A stretch of 64,000 nt of DNA, taken from Argentina anserina (lineage: Eukaryota; Streptophyta; Magnoliopsida; Rosales; Rosaceae). Every line of letters begins with the position of its first letter. The stretch's first letter is position 1. Below are positions 28,319 through 39,231 of the stretch, piece after piece. Both the position numbers and the translations under genes were made by a program. The notes below the pieces were generated by a model. That model was given only the letters and a program-made list of their open reading frames with translations, ran no database searches and had not been told where the DNA came from. Where the stretch lies: positions 34,890,093 through 34,954,092 of the forward strand of contig NC_065874.1 in the NCBI RefSeq assembly GCF_933775445.1, in the 5' to 3' direction.

Positions 28319-31167
28319 TAAAGAGGCCAGGCCAAGCATCATGCTGTTTCGAGGATGATCTGCAGGTCTAGGCCATTTATTTATTTATTTTTTACTGCTG
28401 TCCAGTTTAGTGGGCAGCAGACTTGTTGTAGTCTTGAGATACATAATTTGCGGCTTTCCCATTTACTTGGTTACCATTCTTTCTGATACTGTAGCATCTT
28501 GTATTGCTGTTAACTCATCAGCCAATGGCCTTTGAACCATTTGATAGACTAGTCAAATTGATATTTGCTATTGGAAAATGATTGGTGCCAGAAATGTAAA
28601 TAAAGTTGTTATAATGATAAGATGAGATGTCTTGCTTGTGGTTTATGAATAAGATCAGCATTATGAAGGCGGCCAATTCTTTGTTCTGATACTCTGATTA
28701 CTAAACTTGTGTCTGGGTCTGCAAAGAAATGCTATGCATTTTTTTCCTGCACACTAGTAGCAGAAACTGAAGAAGATTTTCGGAGATGGGCGCTTTTTCT
28801 CTGTTTCCCAGTTTTCTTGGGCAGATATTATATGTGTACTATTCTAAGTCCCTGGCAGGCAACATGTCTAGAGTCTAGACGTCGGTAACAAGTTGGTACG
28901 TCTTTCATCTATTTATATTTCATTTTATGTGTGGTTATCAATTGTGATTATGGAAGAGAGATGTGCAAAAGGGAAGGTACCTTTGGCCCTTTGCCCCCCA
29001 CAATGATATACATGAGGGCATGCGCTTGTCCCCAACATATGATAAATGAAACTAGGATTACATGCTGTGCTAGTCTACATCATCATCGAATTGGCTTCAC
29101 TTTGGCTTTCTTACTCTTACTAACCTGAGGTTGCATGATTCATGATCTTCACCATCTTGCTTCTGTTGGCTTCTCAGTAATTATTTAATAACATTAGGGT
29201 TTTACAGATGTTGCAGGTTTATGGGAGCACTCATTACTTGGTCCATAATCCCAACCATTATTATCATATGCCGCGTTACAACATGAGCACCTCAACCATA
29301 TGACATGATCAAAGTGTACATTTTTGTCTCTACAATCATTTTGCCTTTTTCAACATTATATGCATGATATCTTTCTTTCGTTGAGCATATTCGCCGTGCA
29401 ATTATCATCTAAGTACGTTTCAGTCTGCAATTATCATCTTAATTCACTTCTATCAGGAGCCATAAAGCTGTCGGTATCTGAATGGCAGCGAATAACATAT
29501 GAAAGAGCATGCTGATATTGTAACAGAGGGATATCTTGAGAGTACTGCATATATAAGAGACAGAACAGAAGCAAAGGATAACCATTACTCCATTAGGCAT
29601 TAGGCATAGCTAATCTCATGTCACCAATGTTAACCAACTGTTAATCGAAAAAGGGTGCATCAATCTTTCACTTTGTGGAACCAGATAGATTCCCCAACCA
29701 AAAGTGACAAAATAAAGGAGAAAGGTCGACCAAGCATACCTTTTGAGAAGGAAAGCTACGCAACTAAATTGATCATGATGAAGAAAGAATATAACGAATC
29801 GAGGTTCATTAGCATCTAAACCTCATTTTAGCATCTGGAAATGTCAATCCTCATGGTTTGCTTGTGCTCAAACCCTTTAAAATTCCTTTTAACTACGATT
29901 ATTATAGGCAGACATGAGTCATGTGAGGCAATTTGGAATATCTGGTTCCACCTTTACAATCAATAAAGAGATTTGGAGCTGGCTAACTTGCTAGCTGCTA
30001 CTTTGTTATATGTCTAATTAGATTATACTTCATCCCCGTCTTTGACTAAAGGTTTCTTTGCTATTTGCTAGGAGTTTTTATATCTATGGTTTTGCATATG
30101 TGGGTGTACACATGCCGAATTGAGCTTTTGTTTATTCTCTTGTTGGAGTTTATCAGACATAGGAGGTCAGGTTTTTTGCCCCACTCCTTTGTTAAATAAA
30201 AAAAAAGGTTTCACAAAAAAAAATTATACTTCCAATAATAAACAGAACTAATGCATTCAGCAGGTGAAATAAACTAATGAAAAGATGAACCAATGAGAGA
30301 GATGACATGTCTTGCATTGCATCTACAGTGGATTGATCCTAATGCAATTTTAGAACTAACCAGTGTCTAAATATTCAATTACAATTTGAAAGTTCAAATT
30401 GTTTATGTACACAGTAGAAGATATCTAAGGACAGTTACTGTCAAAGTTCTCCTTTTAGAGGGAGTAACTGTTGTTAGATGATGGAATGTTTGTGCAGTTG
30501 GTTTCCTAACAGCAGTCTTCCAAATTTCCAAATTGGTCTATCTTTCTGTTGGGCTTGGCTTTCCAGCTCATTATCTTTCCTTCTTTTTGTTCTTTCTAAA
30601 TTTATTCTACACTTTGCTCTCTCATTACTCATCACATTAATTTCTTCCTAGCTTAGCTTCTCTCCTTCAACAATGTTCATGAAGGCAAAGCCCTGAAAGA
30701 GGTAGAGGGTGTCGATATAATTTCAGGACCCATATACAGTTTGATTTCTTTCAGCTCCAGCACCAGTTCATTATAGTAAGGGGAGTTTACCATCATAAGC
30801 CTGCTGACTCATACTGTCATACAGGGGAAATCCAGATTTCAGATAAACTGTTATTTCATCTCAAGTTTGCAAGGTTTCACTTATTTCTCAGAATTGGTAT
30901 TCCATTTTAGCTTATATTCTATAATTCTATGAATGAATACCAGACAACAGTTTTTTCACTTGGATTCTGTTGTTTGATTTGCAAGAATGGATCTTTTCTT
31001 TTGGTAAAGATAGATACTTCTTTTATGGTCTTCTGATGAGTGTGGATGTCAACTCATTTCACATTTTGCGTAAAATTCTGCTGCTGGCCGGGGACTTGTT
31101 CTTGTTAAATGGGCCAATAGTAGTAATGCTAAGTTAATGATCAATCAGAAAACCAGACACAATTTTG
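28319..31167. other. Spacer between OVA5 and the CaaX-protein gene
   Basis: Begins with the OVA5 3' UTR (an ATTTATTTATTTATTTTTT run near 28377-28393) and ends with the probable 5' leader of the small CaaX protein, whose leader may contain an intron I cannot place. A truncated LINE insertion sits at 30032-30222. The open frame at 28931-29128 shows no recognisable domain. Confidence 0.55.
30032..30222 (+). mobile_element. 5'-truncated LINE (L1-type) insertion
   Basis: 191 bases flanked by a 10-bp direct repeat ATTATACTTC (30022-30031 and 30223-30232) and ending in A-rich tails (about 30197-30206 and 30214-30222). The segment before the tail, with GGAGGTCAGGTTTTTTGCCCC, resembles the 3' end of plant L1-type retrotransposons. 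Only the extreme 3' end is present, as expected from aborted target-primed reverse transcription; no reverse transcriptase remains. Confidence 0.72.
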
Positions 31168-32654
31168 ATGAGGTTTGTGTTTTGCAAGATTCATTGTCCT
31201 CCCTTCATCTGCTTTTGTAAGCCTGCCCCTCATATATACACTCCTGGACCACTCAAGCTAGAGAATACCCCACTACCTAATCCAAATCCACACGTCCCTT
31301 CTTCAAAACCTGAAACCTCTGATCAGTTACCTAATGACCCCATTGAGATCAAGGAAGAGACCTTAGCTGAAAATCCAAAATCAGCTCAGAATTCTCTCAA
31401 GAGTAATCTCAGAAAGCCGGATGCTTCAGACCCTGCAGCTCCAAAAGACGAGATGAAGAAGAGAGTGCAGTGGATGGACTTTGTAGGGAAAGAACTTGTT
31501 GAGATCAGGGAATTTGAATGCAGGTGCTTACTTTCTCCTTCTCCCCTCTCTCCACTAACTGCGTCATAGTTTTCAATTTGTCTTGTTTTGTTAAAACTTA
31601 GAGATCTTAAGTAACTTTGTTTGGAAGTTTGGATCTTTGATCATGCACAACATTCATGTGAAACTACATGTGTGTTTTTTATATTTTAAAATAAGATATT
31701 ATAGGAGGCAGTGTCTTGGTCATGGTGAGAATTATTATGACCTGCATTATTAATCATGTGAGAATGAAGCAAAGGGATTTTATTCATTTTTAATAGAGTT
31801 TTGATAGGAGAAAATACAGTATGTTGGTGGAATATATGAAGGATATTCACCAGTAATAAACATAACAGAAGGTGCATGAAGAAGATGTGGTAGAGAAATC
31901 CTCTGGTACATAGCTGACCTTTCCAATCATGATAAAGGGCCAGAATGAATGTAATTTACCAAAAGAAAAGGAAGGTGTGTGAGGCTGAGATTAGGAGGGA
32001 AAATTTGAAACTGATCTAATTGCAATTAGTAGAATTTGCAACTTAACAAGAATTCAATTTGCACATATCCTTGAATGAAGACATATGTCTAACTGAGAAT
32101 AGTGCTCTCCACACTTGCGATGTCTGCGTGTGTGTGTGTGTGGTCTTCCTCTTTGTTAGTGAGATATCTGTTTATGGATATCTGAAGCTGCAAGATAATT
32201 TTATTTCCATTATGCAGCAGATGTGAGTGAGTAGTCCATTTCTCGACATATTATATGGAATTATCCATGTGCATACCTCATGAAGGCTCACAATCATGAG
32301 TCATGACCCCCTTAATTTCATTGTCATGTAAAATATTTGGTGATGCTTCCATTTGAAAGATGCCAACTGGTTTTTTTGTCAATCATTAATCTATATCTAA
32401 GAACTGCTCATCAAATTGTCTTCCCTTGGGCATTGACTACTGATTTTATATTTATCAGATTTTTTGTTACTGTTTAGCTGGTCAAAGTGGAAATGATAAG
32501 GATTTTCAGAGTTAGCAGTAATGGTAATTTGAATTCAACTGAGTTTTGATTTCTGACATGATTACTTTGTGAATTTTATTGCCTCAACAGTGAATTAGAT
32601 GACACGGACAACGAATATGAGAACAGAAGAGGCTGCATTTGTGTCATTCTATGA
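31168..32654 (+). CDS. Small CaaX-box (prenylated) plant protein, function unknown
   Basis: Two exons, 31168-31523 and 32591-32654, give 139 aa. The start is the ATG at 31168 (MRFVFCKIHCPPFICFCKP), a Cys-rich hydrophobic N-terminus followed by YTPGPLKLENTPLP, a Pro/Ser/Glu-rich disordered middle, and a compact motif KKRVQWMDFVGKELVEIREF at about 97-116. After the intron comes a short acidic stretch (ELDDTDNEYEN) and the C-terminus RRGCICVIL. The last four residues CVIL form a CaaX box; terminal Leu favours geranylgeranylation, and Cys134 next to it could be palmitoylated, so membrane attachment is likely (inference). I recognise the C-terminal layout as conserved in an uncharacterised plant family; no biochemical role is known to me. 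The last-exon end is partly duplicated downstream. Confidence 0.85.
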
Positions 32655-32740
32655 CACTTCTTCTGCAAATTTCTGACAACTAATTTGAGAACAAAAGAGG
32701 CTGCATTTGTATAATTCTATGTTAGTTCTGCATATTCCTG
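32618..32740 (+). repeat. Direct duplication of the CaaX-coding end in the 3' UTR
   Basis: A block starting at 32618 (TGAGAACAGAAGAGGCTGCA and on) recurs at 32686 with the same order and a few changes, an offset of 68 bases. The second copy lies after the stop codon and is out of frame with the gene, but still spells a Cys-Ile-Ile-Leu-like end in its own frame. Confidence 0.85.
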
Positions 32741-33353
32741 AAGTATTACAGCAATGACAAGACCAAGAAAAAAACATATGTCTGAAGTTCGTGCAGAACT
32801 GCTTAAGGAGAAATGAAATTCCAATCCATTTCACTGCTCCGCCATCTCTCACGAACTGCTTAATAGAGTAGCTAGTCAAGTCCTCTATATAAGAATGCTT
32901 GCCTGTTTGTTTCTATTATACCATAACATTTTCTTTATCTAGTCAAGGAGTTATTCTGCCATTTAGATTGTTAAAATGATCCTTGCAGACTCACGATCTA
33001 ATTTGATCGAGATGCACTCTTTTGACATGGACGGCATTTAAGAGTTGAGTAAATGGAAAGTGAAATAAAAAATAATATGTAGATTTGATATTAACCTTCT
33101 TTATATACAATTCTTGGCAGTTACAAATAGATGACTCTCATTATCAGATAACAATTGACATAAGCAGCACTAAAATAAAATCTCCTTGAACTCATCCAAA
33201 ACTAACAGCTATGAACAGATGGATACTGAAATTGATTTGTCTGAACTATGAAGCACCAGATCTGATAGACAAGTCAATTCATCTGTTGACTTATATTAAG
33301 CTCAACCCACCACCAGCTCAAGTCCTTGAGTTTTTAAGGAACCGATCATGGAT
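32655..33353. other. Convergent 3' spacer (CaaX gene / MET1)
   Basis: About 700 bases between two convergent stop codons. The first part contains the second copy of the 68-bp direct repeat; the remainder should contain both 3' UTRs. No other gene is visible. Confidence 0.6.
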
Positions 33354-35243
33354 CTATTTCTTATTGAAGCCAAATAGAGATTTGATGGCATTGATGGCAT
33401 TCTCATTGATAAATGATTCATCAAATCTTTTTAATAGAGAATCAAATTCCTCAGATGTTCTTAGGTTGGCGAGGTCAGGATCACTCCGGATTCTCTGTTG
33501 ACAGTAGTGAGAATTTCCTTAGAATCTGAATGAAATACATCATGGTATTCCTCAGTACTGAAATAACTATTACCTTGAAGTCTTCAAATCCGGATTTCAG
33601 GGCTTCCTCAAGTGCAGACAGTCCAGCTTTTATCTGTTCAAGGGTTTTAGTTAAGTGTGTTGATCAAAATGTTGCAATGCCTAGACCAGAAGAAATGTTG
33701 AAAACGCGAGCTCAAATGTAGTAGAAGTATTCTTGTTCATGCGAACAAGAGCAATACCTGATTAAGCTTAGAATAACAACAAGCAACATTGTAACTTGCA
33801 ACTGAAGCTTCAAATGTGTCTGGCTTTGAACCTAATACAGACTCAAATTTCTCCAGTGCTTCCTCATATTTGCCACTCCTTTATAAAATAAGATCAAACA
33901 AACAGTAATTGTCAGAGGGGACATCTGTTAATATGAATCCGAGAGTCCAAGGAGTTATCTGTCATAAAATTAATTGATAATATTAAACATTAGTAAGTTT
34001 TACGGTGCATACTTGTAAAGCTGCAGTCCAACTCGAAGATCGCTTTCTCTTTGTGCTTTTTGTTCCTTTTTCCTCAAGTAATTTTGCATCTGAAATCATT
34101 TACGACTTACATTGGTGCCCATTTATAGTATATATGTCTTATATTAGTAAGAAGCATATTCAGCATTGTTTATGTTGCCAGCTTAGAAACAATAATTTAC
34201 TCACTTGGATTTCCCTCAGTTTTCCGCTAACTATACCAGAATTTCTTTCAGCTCTGATGATCTCCTTTTCAGTCAGTTCACCTGAAGTGTCTAACTTTCC
34301 TGAAAAAAAAAAAAATTCGTTGGCATGCCATTGCATTTAGTGAATTGATGAGCTATGAATTGATTCAATTGAACACAATCATGTGTAAGCATTTGGAGTG
34401 AATGTGATCATTATTACTCTATGATAAACAAAGGAAGATGGGAAAGAGTAGAAAGCAGGATGACCTAACCGTATCTCTTCTGCATTCTCATGAGTAGCGG
34501 ACCAATCCGTTGGCGAATGGTGTACATTGTCCTACCATATTCGGAAGCAGGCCATATTTCTTCCCCAAAAACTGCACTGCAAGCATTTCAGTCTTTAGAA
34601 CTATTTAATCACAATGCCAAGCTTGTGAAGCTACTCTTTCGCAAATGGGAATTGCTTTATCTGTATATCACTTATCAAGTTTAAAAAAATCAGAAGCAAA
34701 CACAAGTACTTCATTAAGAACCCGCCCTCATCCAAACTAAGCCATTTTGATCAGACAATGATATATGAATCAAGAAATTTACAGAATATGATCAAATAAG
34801 TAGCATATCAATGAATAAGAATCAATGAAACAAAACAAAACAGAAACCAAAAGGGGGAGAAGAAACCTGGTGGCAAGTACTTTATCCCCAACAGTGAACT
34901 TTCCAGTCTTTTCAGCAAATCCACCGGGTGCAATTGCATCAATGTAAGTCCCACCATCTTGACCCTTTGCAAATTTGAGCCCATAAGGCTGTATAATCTC
35001 TACCTCGTACTCCTCATATGGTTCATCTCCTCCTCCTTCACCTTCACTTGCAGCTGTTGGAGACTCAGTTTCTGATGCTCTTACAATGAAAAGAGATAGC
35101 TTTACCAATTGGGTACTCATGAGGAAAGAGCCAGAAGTGGTCTTGGTTTGAGAAAACACAAGATGGTTGTGCTTCGTTGGAGCAGCTCTAGGCAATGGTG
35201 GTGAAGAATAGAGAGACAGATGACTGGTTGGAGCTAAAGACAT
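33354..35243 (-). CDS. MET1: MET1/ZKT, thylakoid PDZ-TPR protein for PSII assembly
   Basis: Seven exons: 35243-34867, 34576-34470, 34299-34205, 34089-34013, 33878-33758, 33633-33574, 33494-33354; 325 aa, close to the Arabidopsis length. Residues 1-55 form a Ser/Thr-rich plastid transit peptide ending near FIVRASETE. A PDZ domain spans about 80-150 (VEIIQPYGLKFAKG, DAIAPGGFAEKTGKFTVGD, AVFGEEIWPA). A charged helical linker (KEIIRAERN, LRKKEQKAQRESDLR) leads to TPR units at about 215-290 (KYEEALEKFESVLGSKP, ASYNVACCYSKLNQ, AGLSALEEALKSGFEDF). The C-terminus INAIKSLFGFNKK is a family hallmark. The Arabidopsis protein is stroma-exposed on thylakoids and helps assemble or repair photosystem II supercomplexes. 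It lies near CPN60B, as I recall for At1g55480/At1g55490, though here a Pumilio gene intervenes. Confidence 0.95.
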
Positions 35244-36198
35244 GGTCTTTGGTCTTGTTCTAGTTGCTCAGAGTTGAAGATGATCTGTGAGTTGCTGCTG
35301 AGCTTTGGAATGGAAGAGTTCCATTTGTTTGGTCTCAAAAGAGAGGGTTTTGTTTTGGATCACAGGTTGATGACTAGTGGCTCTCATATGCCGTTGGTTT
35401 CAGTTGAAGGGTGCGTACACGTGTCACTTTATTGGGTGGTTAACAAATTTGACCGTTTATGTATGATCTCCAGGAAGTTTTCACAGAATATTCTTTTAAC
35501 ATTTTACAGATTAACAGTGCTGTCTGCCTAAAGTTAAAACATTAACAAGTAGAAAAGAAAATCAACCCCTCAAATGCAAGAAAACAGCCCTGTTTGGGGT
35601 TAACCCTTGATATGCAAAACAATAACAAGTCCTTCTATAAAAGTAGAATAAATTACACTGCTAATATGTTTTGCAAGACAAAAACATACATCTTGACAGT
35701 TGACACCACCACCCATCTAGCTGTGGCTTCAGCCAAGAAACCCAATTAACCATGGTACACTTCCCACTTCCCCAGCCTTATCTCAGCTCAATCAACTCTA
35801 CATCACATTTCCTTTATTCCTATGCAAGGAAAAAAATAGGGACAAAAATCTGATTTTCTACATACATGTTCTCCATCAAAGTAGTGTGACATTGCTCTGA
35901 CATAGTCAAAACCTGGTTTAGAGAAAACATAAAACTTTATTATTCACTAATTTACATATACTTTGATCGGTAGCTAGTTGAAGGCATTACAGAAAGCACT
36001 AAGGCTATGTGTTCAGTCGTTCACCTGCTTATTACACATTTTACAGAAATGAATTCTCTTGAACAATTGAACCTACATTGGCAGAAGAAAAGCATCAGCT
36101 AAATTTTAGGACAAGTTCATGTAATTTAGGTTGATTAGAAAGCTGAAACTTGTGTCAAGGGAGAAGATATAGTTATCATACCGATAAAAATAATAATA
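35244..36198. other. MET1 promoter and Pumilio 3' region
   Basis: Bases just above 35243 form the leader and promoter of MET1; bases just below 36199 form the 3' UTR of the Pumilio gene. No extra gene, RNA gene or repeat stands out. Confidence 0.55.
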
Positions 36199-39100
36199 TT
36201 ATTTCTTCAAAACATTGGTAGAGAGGATTTTCTTCCCATAGGGACTGGTCCGGAGAACAGGCACATGATGTTTTATTGCTTCGACCAGTTTAGAATGAAG
36301 GGTTCCCTGCTCAGGACATTTTAGCACAAGAAGCTTGCAAGTTGTAATTAAACTGTTCTTTAAAATATAAACACGCAATATGAGACATAACAGCTGCAGT
36401 CTAACAATTACAACATAGAAATGTAATGCATTTGCTGACCTTTGATTGACTGAGTGCTGCTTGGATGACATAATTGCCATAAGGGTCTTGCATGATTTGA
36501 TCCAAGCGAATGTTCTCTATCAGTTCCTGAATGATGCGAGTGCGGTTCTCTTCACCTGCGTACTTCAGGCTTTTCTCAACTACATTACTGCTATACTTCT
36601 GCACAGACAAGTCCCCATAATTACCCTCCAACTGCTCAAGAATGTCTACTGTCGCCCATGGAAGCTGAAGCTCAAAAACAAATTGCACAACATAATTCCT
36701 GCAATATGAAAAATGACATTCCAAAAATCATAATCATAAACTTTGAAATGAATTTCAACAGTGTAACATGTAATTAGTATTAATCAAACCTAAGGTTTAC
36801 CAGCTATAGTAGATGATTAGAAAACACGTGATACCAAGGACATACAATGAAAGGAAAAGGGCAAAGGAGAGTACCCAAATGGATCTTGGGAAAGGATCAG
36901 TGCATTGGAAGTGATCTTGCAGATCAATCGGTCTCTTTGCTCGCCATCAGAATGACTGAGACATTTTTGAAGCACACAACACCCATGACGGTCGGTTGCA
37001 AGCTCAACACAATTACTAGTTGCAGCTTCATAAAGAAACTGCAAAAGTGATGGCCTCATCATCAAGCTACTAGATTTTGCCACAAGTCCAAATTTACTTC
37101 TAGACCAAGATTAAGAATAGTAAATTCAAAATAAGATCATAAAGTGAGGCTCTGAGTACAGCAAAATCAAAGAGCAAGTTCATGGCCTGAGGGCTAAGGA
37201 TGCAGGGTTGCCAGCTAATTGACTAGTAAACTGACATCAAGCTCATACTAATATAAAATCTAACGGTCTTGAAAAGTTTTTTATCCTACATTTATAGTTA
37301 TATGATTGCAACTAAAACAAAAACCATAGCTGATAAGAAACAGTATGTTAGCTAGCTCATTTGCTGCATTGCATTGTGAAAGAAATCAGCAGTATCTCTA
37401 TGTTTCACCTCACGATATTCAGGTGTTAAGTACTGCAAGCACCGTTGCGCAACATGGTTGCCATTTGTGTTCTTGATCAAATTCACTATCCCAGGCTTTA
37501 GTGAGGAAACAATAATGGAAAACTGCTCTGGAGTTTTGAGGGTTTCAATAACCTTTTGAACTGCCCTTGTCCTGTTGTTGGCAAGAAATCCATTTTTGTC
37601 ATACCAGAATAATAATAAAAGAATTAAAAAAAGTAACTAAATCAAGAAGGGGGGGGGAGAGAGAGAGAGAGAGAGAGAGCCAACCCATGCATATCACAGG
37701 AAATATGAACAAGTTCTCCAGATTTTTTAGTGATTGAATAAAGAATTTGCCTTTGCTGCTCATCATCACACACTTCAAGAAGCTTCTGAATGAGGTAATT
37801 CCCAAAAGGATCTGTCATAAGCTCAACAATGTGATCTATGATTTCAAGAAATATATTCTCAACATCTTTTCGTGCTCCTTCAGAAAATTTTCTTTGTAAG
37901 AACCGGCAGCCATGCTGATCCTTAGCCATGAGATAAACTCTGCCACTTATTCCATCCGTTGAGCTATATTTCTGAGGCAATGCCTTTGTATCATTATACT
38001 TCTGAGGAAGTGCCTTCAAATCTGTACTTTTGACATGCATTAAACCAGGGAACATACCCCATGTGTTCATATTATCCAATTGAAAGTTTCCAGCATTTGC
38101 GGTTGATAAGTTTTGCCGGAGATGACAATTTGAGACAACCTTACCATTAGGACCAACATGACCAAGTGATTCATCAGCTGCTCCAACAGCACCAAATTTC
38201 ACAGCTTTGATTGTGTTAATTCCATGAGATCTTGTTAGAATCTTTTCAGGAACATTCTGTTTTCCCACTTTGTCAAGACCATGAATCCTGCTAAAATCAG
38301 TGTAGGATAGTGCAGGGCTTGCTTGGTTTGTGCCCCTGGAAATCAGATAGTTGTTCCAAATTCGTTCTTGATTAGAATACTCCAGTTGGTGAGAAATTGG
38401 GACCTCAAAATTGGGGTGCCTGGTTGGTCTGCTACCAACATTGCCATTGTCTTGAACCATATTTGGAGCTTGATCATGAAGTTGCTGCAAGTACACATAC
38501 CGCTGCTGCATCCTAAAATATTGTTCCTCTTGGATATTCCTCCAACTCATTTGATGTTGTTGTGAATGTAGGTATGGAAAACGAGATTGTGCATCCAAAA
38601 AGAATTGGTGCTGTTCAGATGTCAGAGGAATCTGCAAACCAGGAGCAGGCACATTGGAGAGGAACTGAAAACCTTGCACAGCATGAGCTAGAGGAACAGC
38701 TGAAGACAATTTTTCGATGGGAACTTGAGGCTTTTTAAGCTCTTCTGGACTGAATTTCGATATGTTTGAACTTTCTTGGCCAATTTTTGTCACATCAAAC
38801 TCATAAAAACCACAAGGTATGCCAGTTGCTGCTTGGAAAGGTGGACAAACCATAAGGGTATCCATATTCGGAACCTGTGGCTTCAAGGTGTTTGTGATTT
38901 GGCCATCATCAAAGTTCAGTCCTGCAAATGCAGACGTTAAGGATTGGTCATCAGGCAGATTTGATAGCTCAGCTGGTTGAACCCGTTTGGCAGACGATTT
39001 TTGAATTTTCTTCACCGAGTTCTTTCCCTCATCGAGCCTCTCGTTATTGTTATGGAATTTTTTACTCAGAGGCCCTCCTTTGTAAGAGGAGTTGACACAA

Positions 39101-39231
39101 ATGGTAGACATGCCTCCATTCAAGGACACAGTCTTGGTGCCAGAATCCTCAGAATGTGAAGTCGCATTCGGTATCTCACCAAGGAGCTTCTCAAATTCAT
39201 CAAACTCTAGTTCAGTTCTTCCTCCTTCCAT
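36199..39231 (-). CDS. Pumilio (PUF) RNA-binding protein, APUM7/8/12-like
   Basis: Five exons: 39231-37685, 37571-37409, 37038-36875, 36698-36440, 36306-36199; 746 aa. The start is the ATG at 39231 (MEGGRTELEFDEFEKLLGEI), a conserved N-terminal signature of this subgroup. The first 420 residues are low-complexity, with Gln/Met/Tyr-rich patches (YFRMQQRYVYLQQLHDQ). The Pumilio domain fills about 420-746 with eight repeats whose code residues read, from repeat 1: CRxxQ, NYxxQ, TRxxQ, NHxxQ, CCxxQ, NYxxQ, SNxxE, NYxxQ. Such proteins bind 3' UTRs of mRNAs and repress translation or promote decay in the cytoplasm. The intron after the third repeat begins with a CU microsatellite. Adjacent position to CPN60B recalls Arabidopsis At5g56510 (APUM12) next to At5g56500; which APUM is the true orthologue is not settled here. 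Confidence 0.94.
37649..37679 (-). repeat. G9 plus (GA)n tract at the start of Pumilio intron 1
   Basis: On the plus strand nine G are followed by (GA)11 ending at 37679. On the transcribed strand this is a CU tract starting 5 bases after the donor at 37684, then a run of C. Confidence 0.95.
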
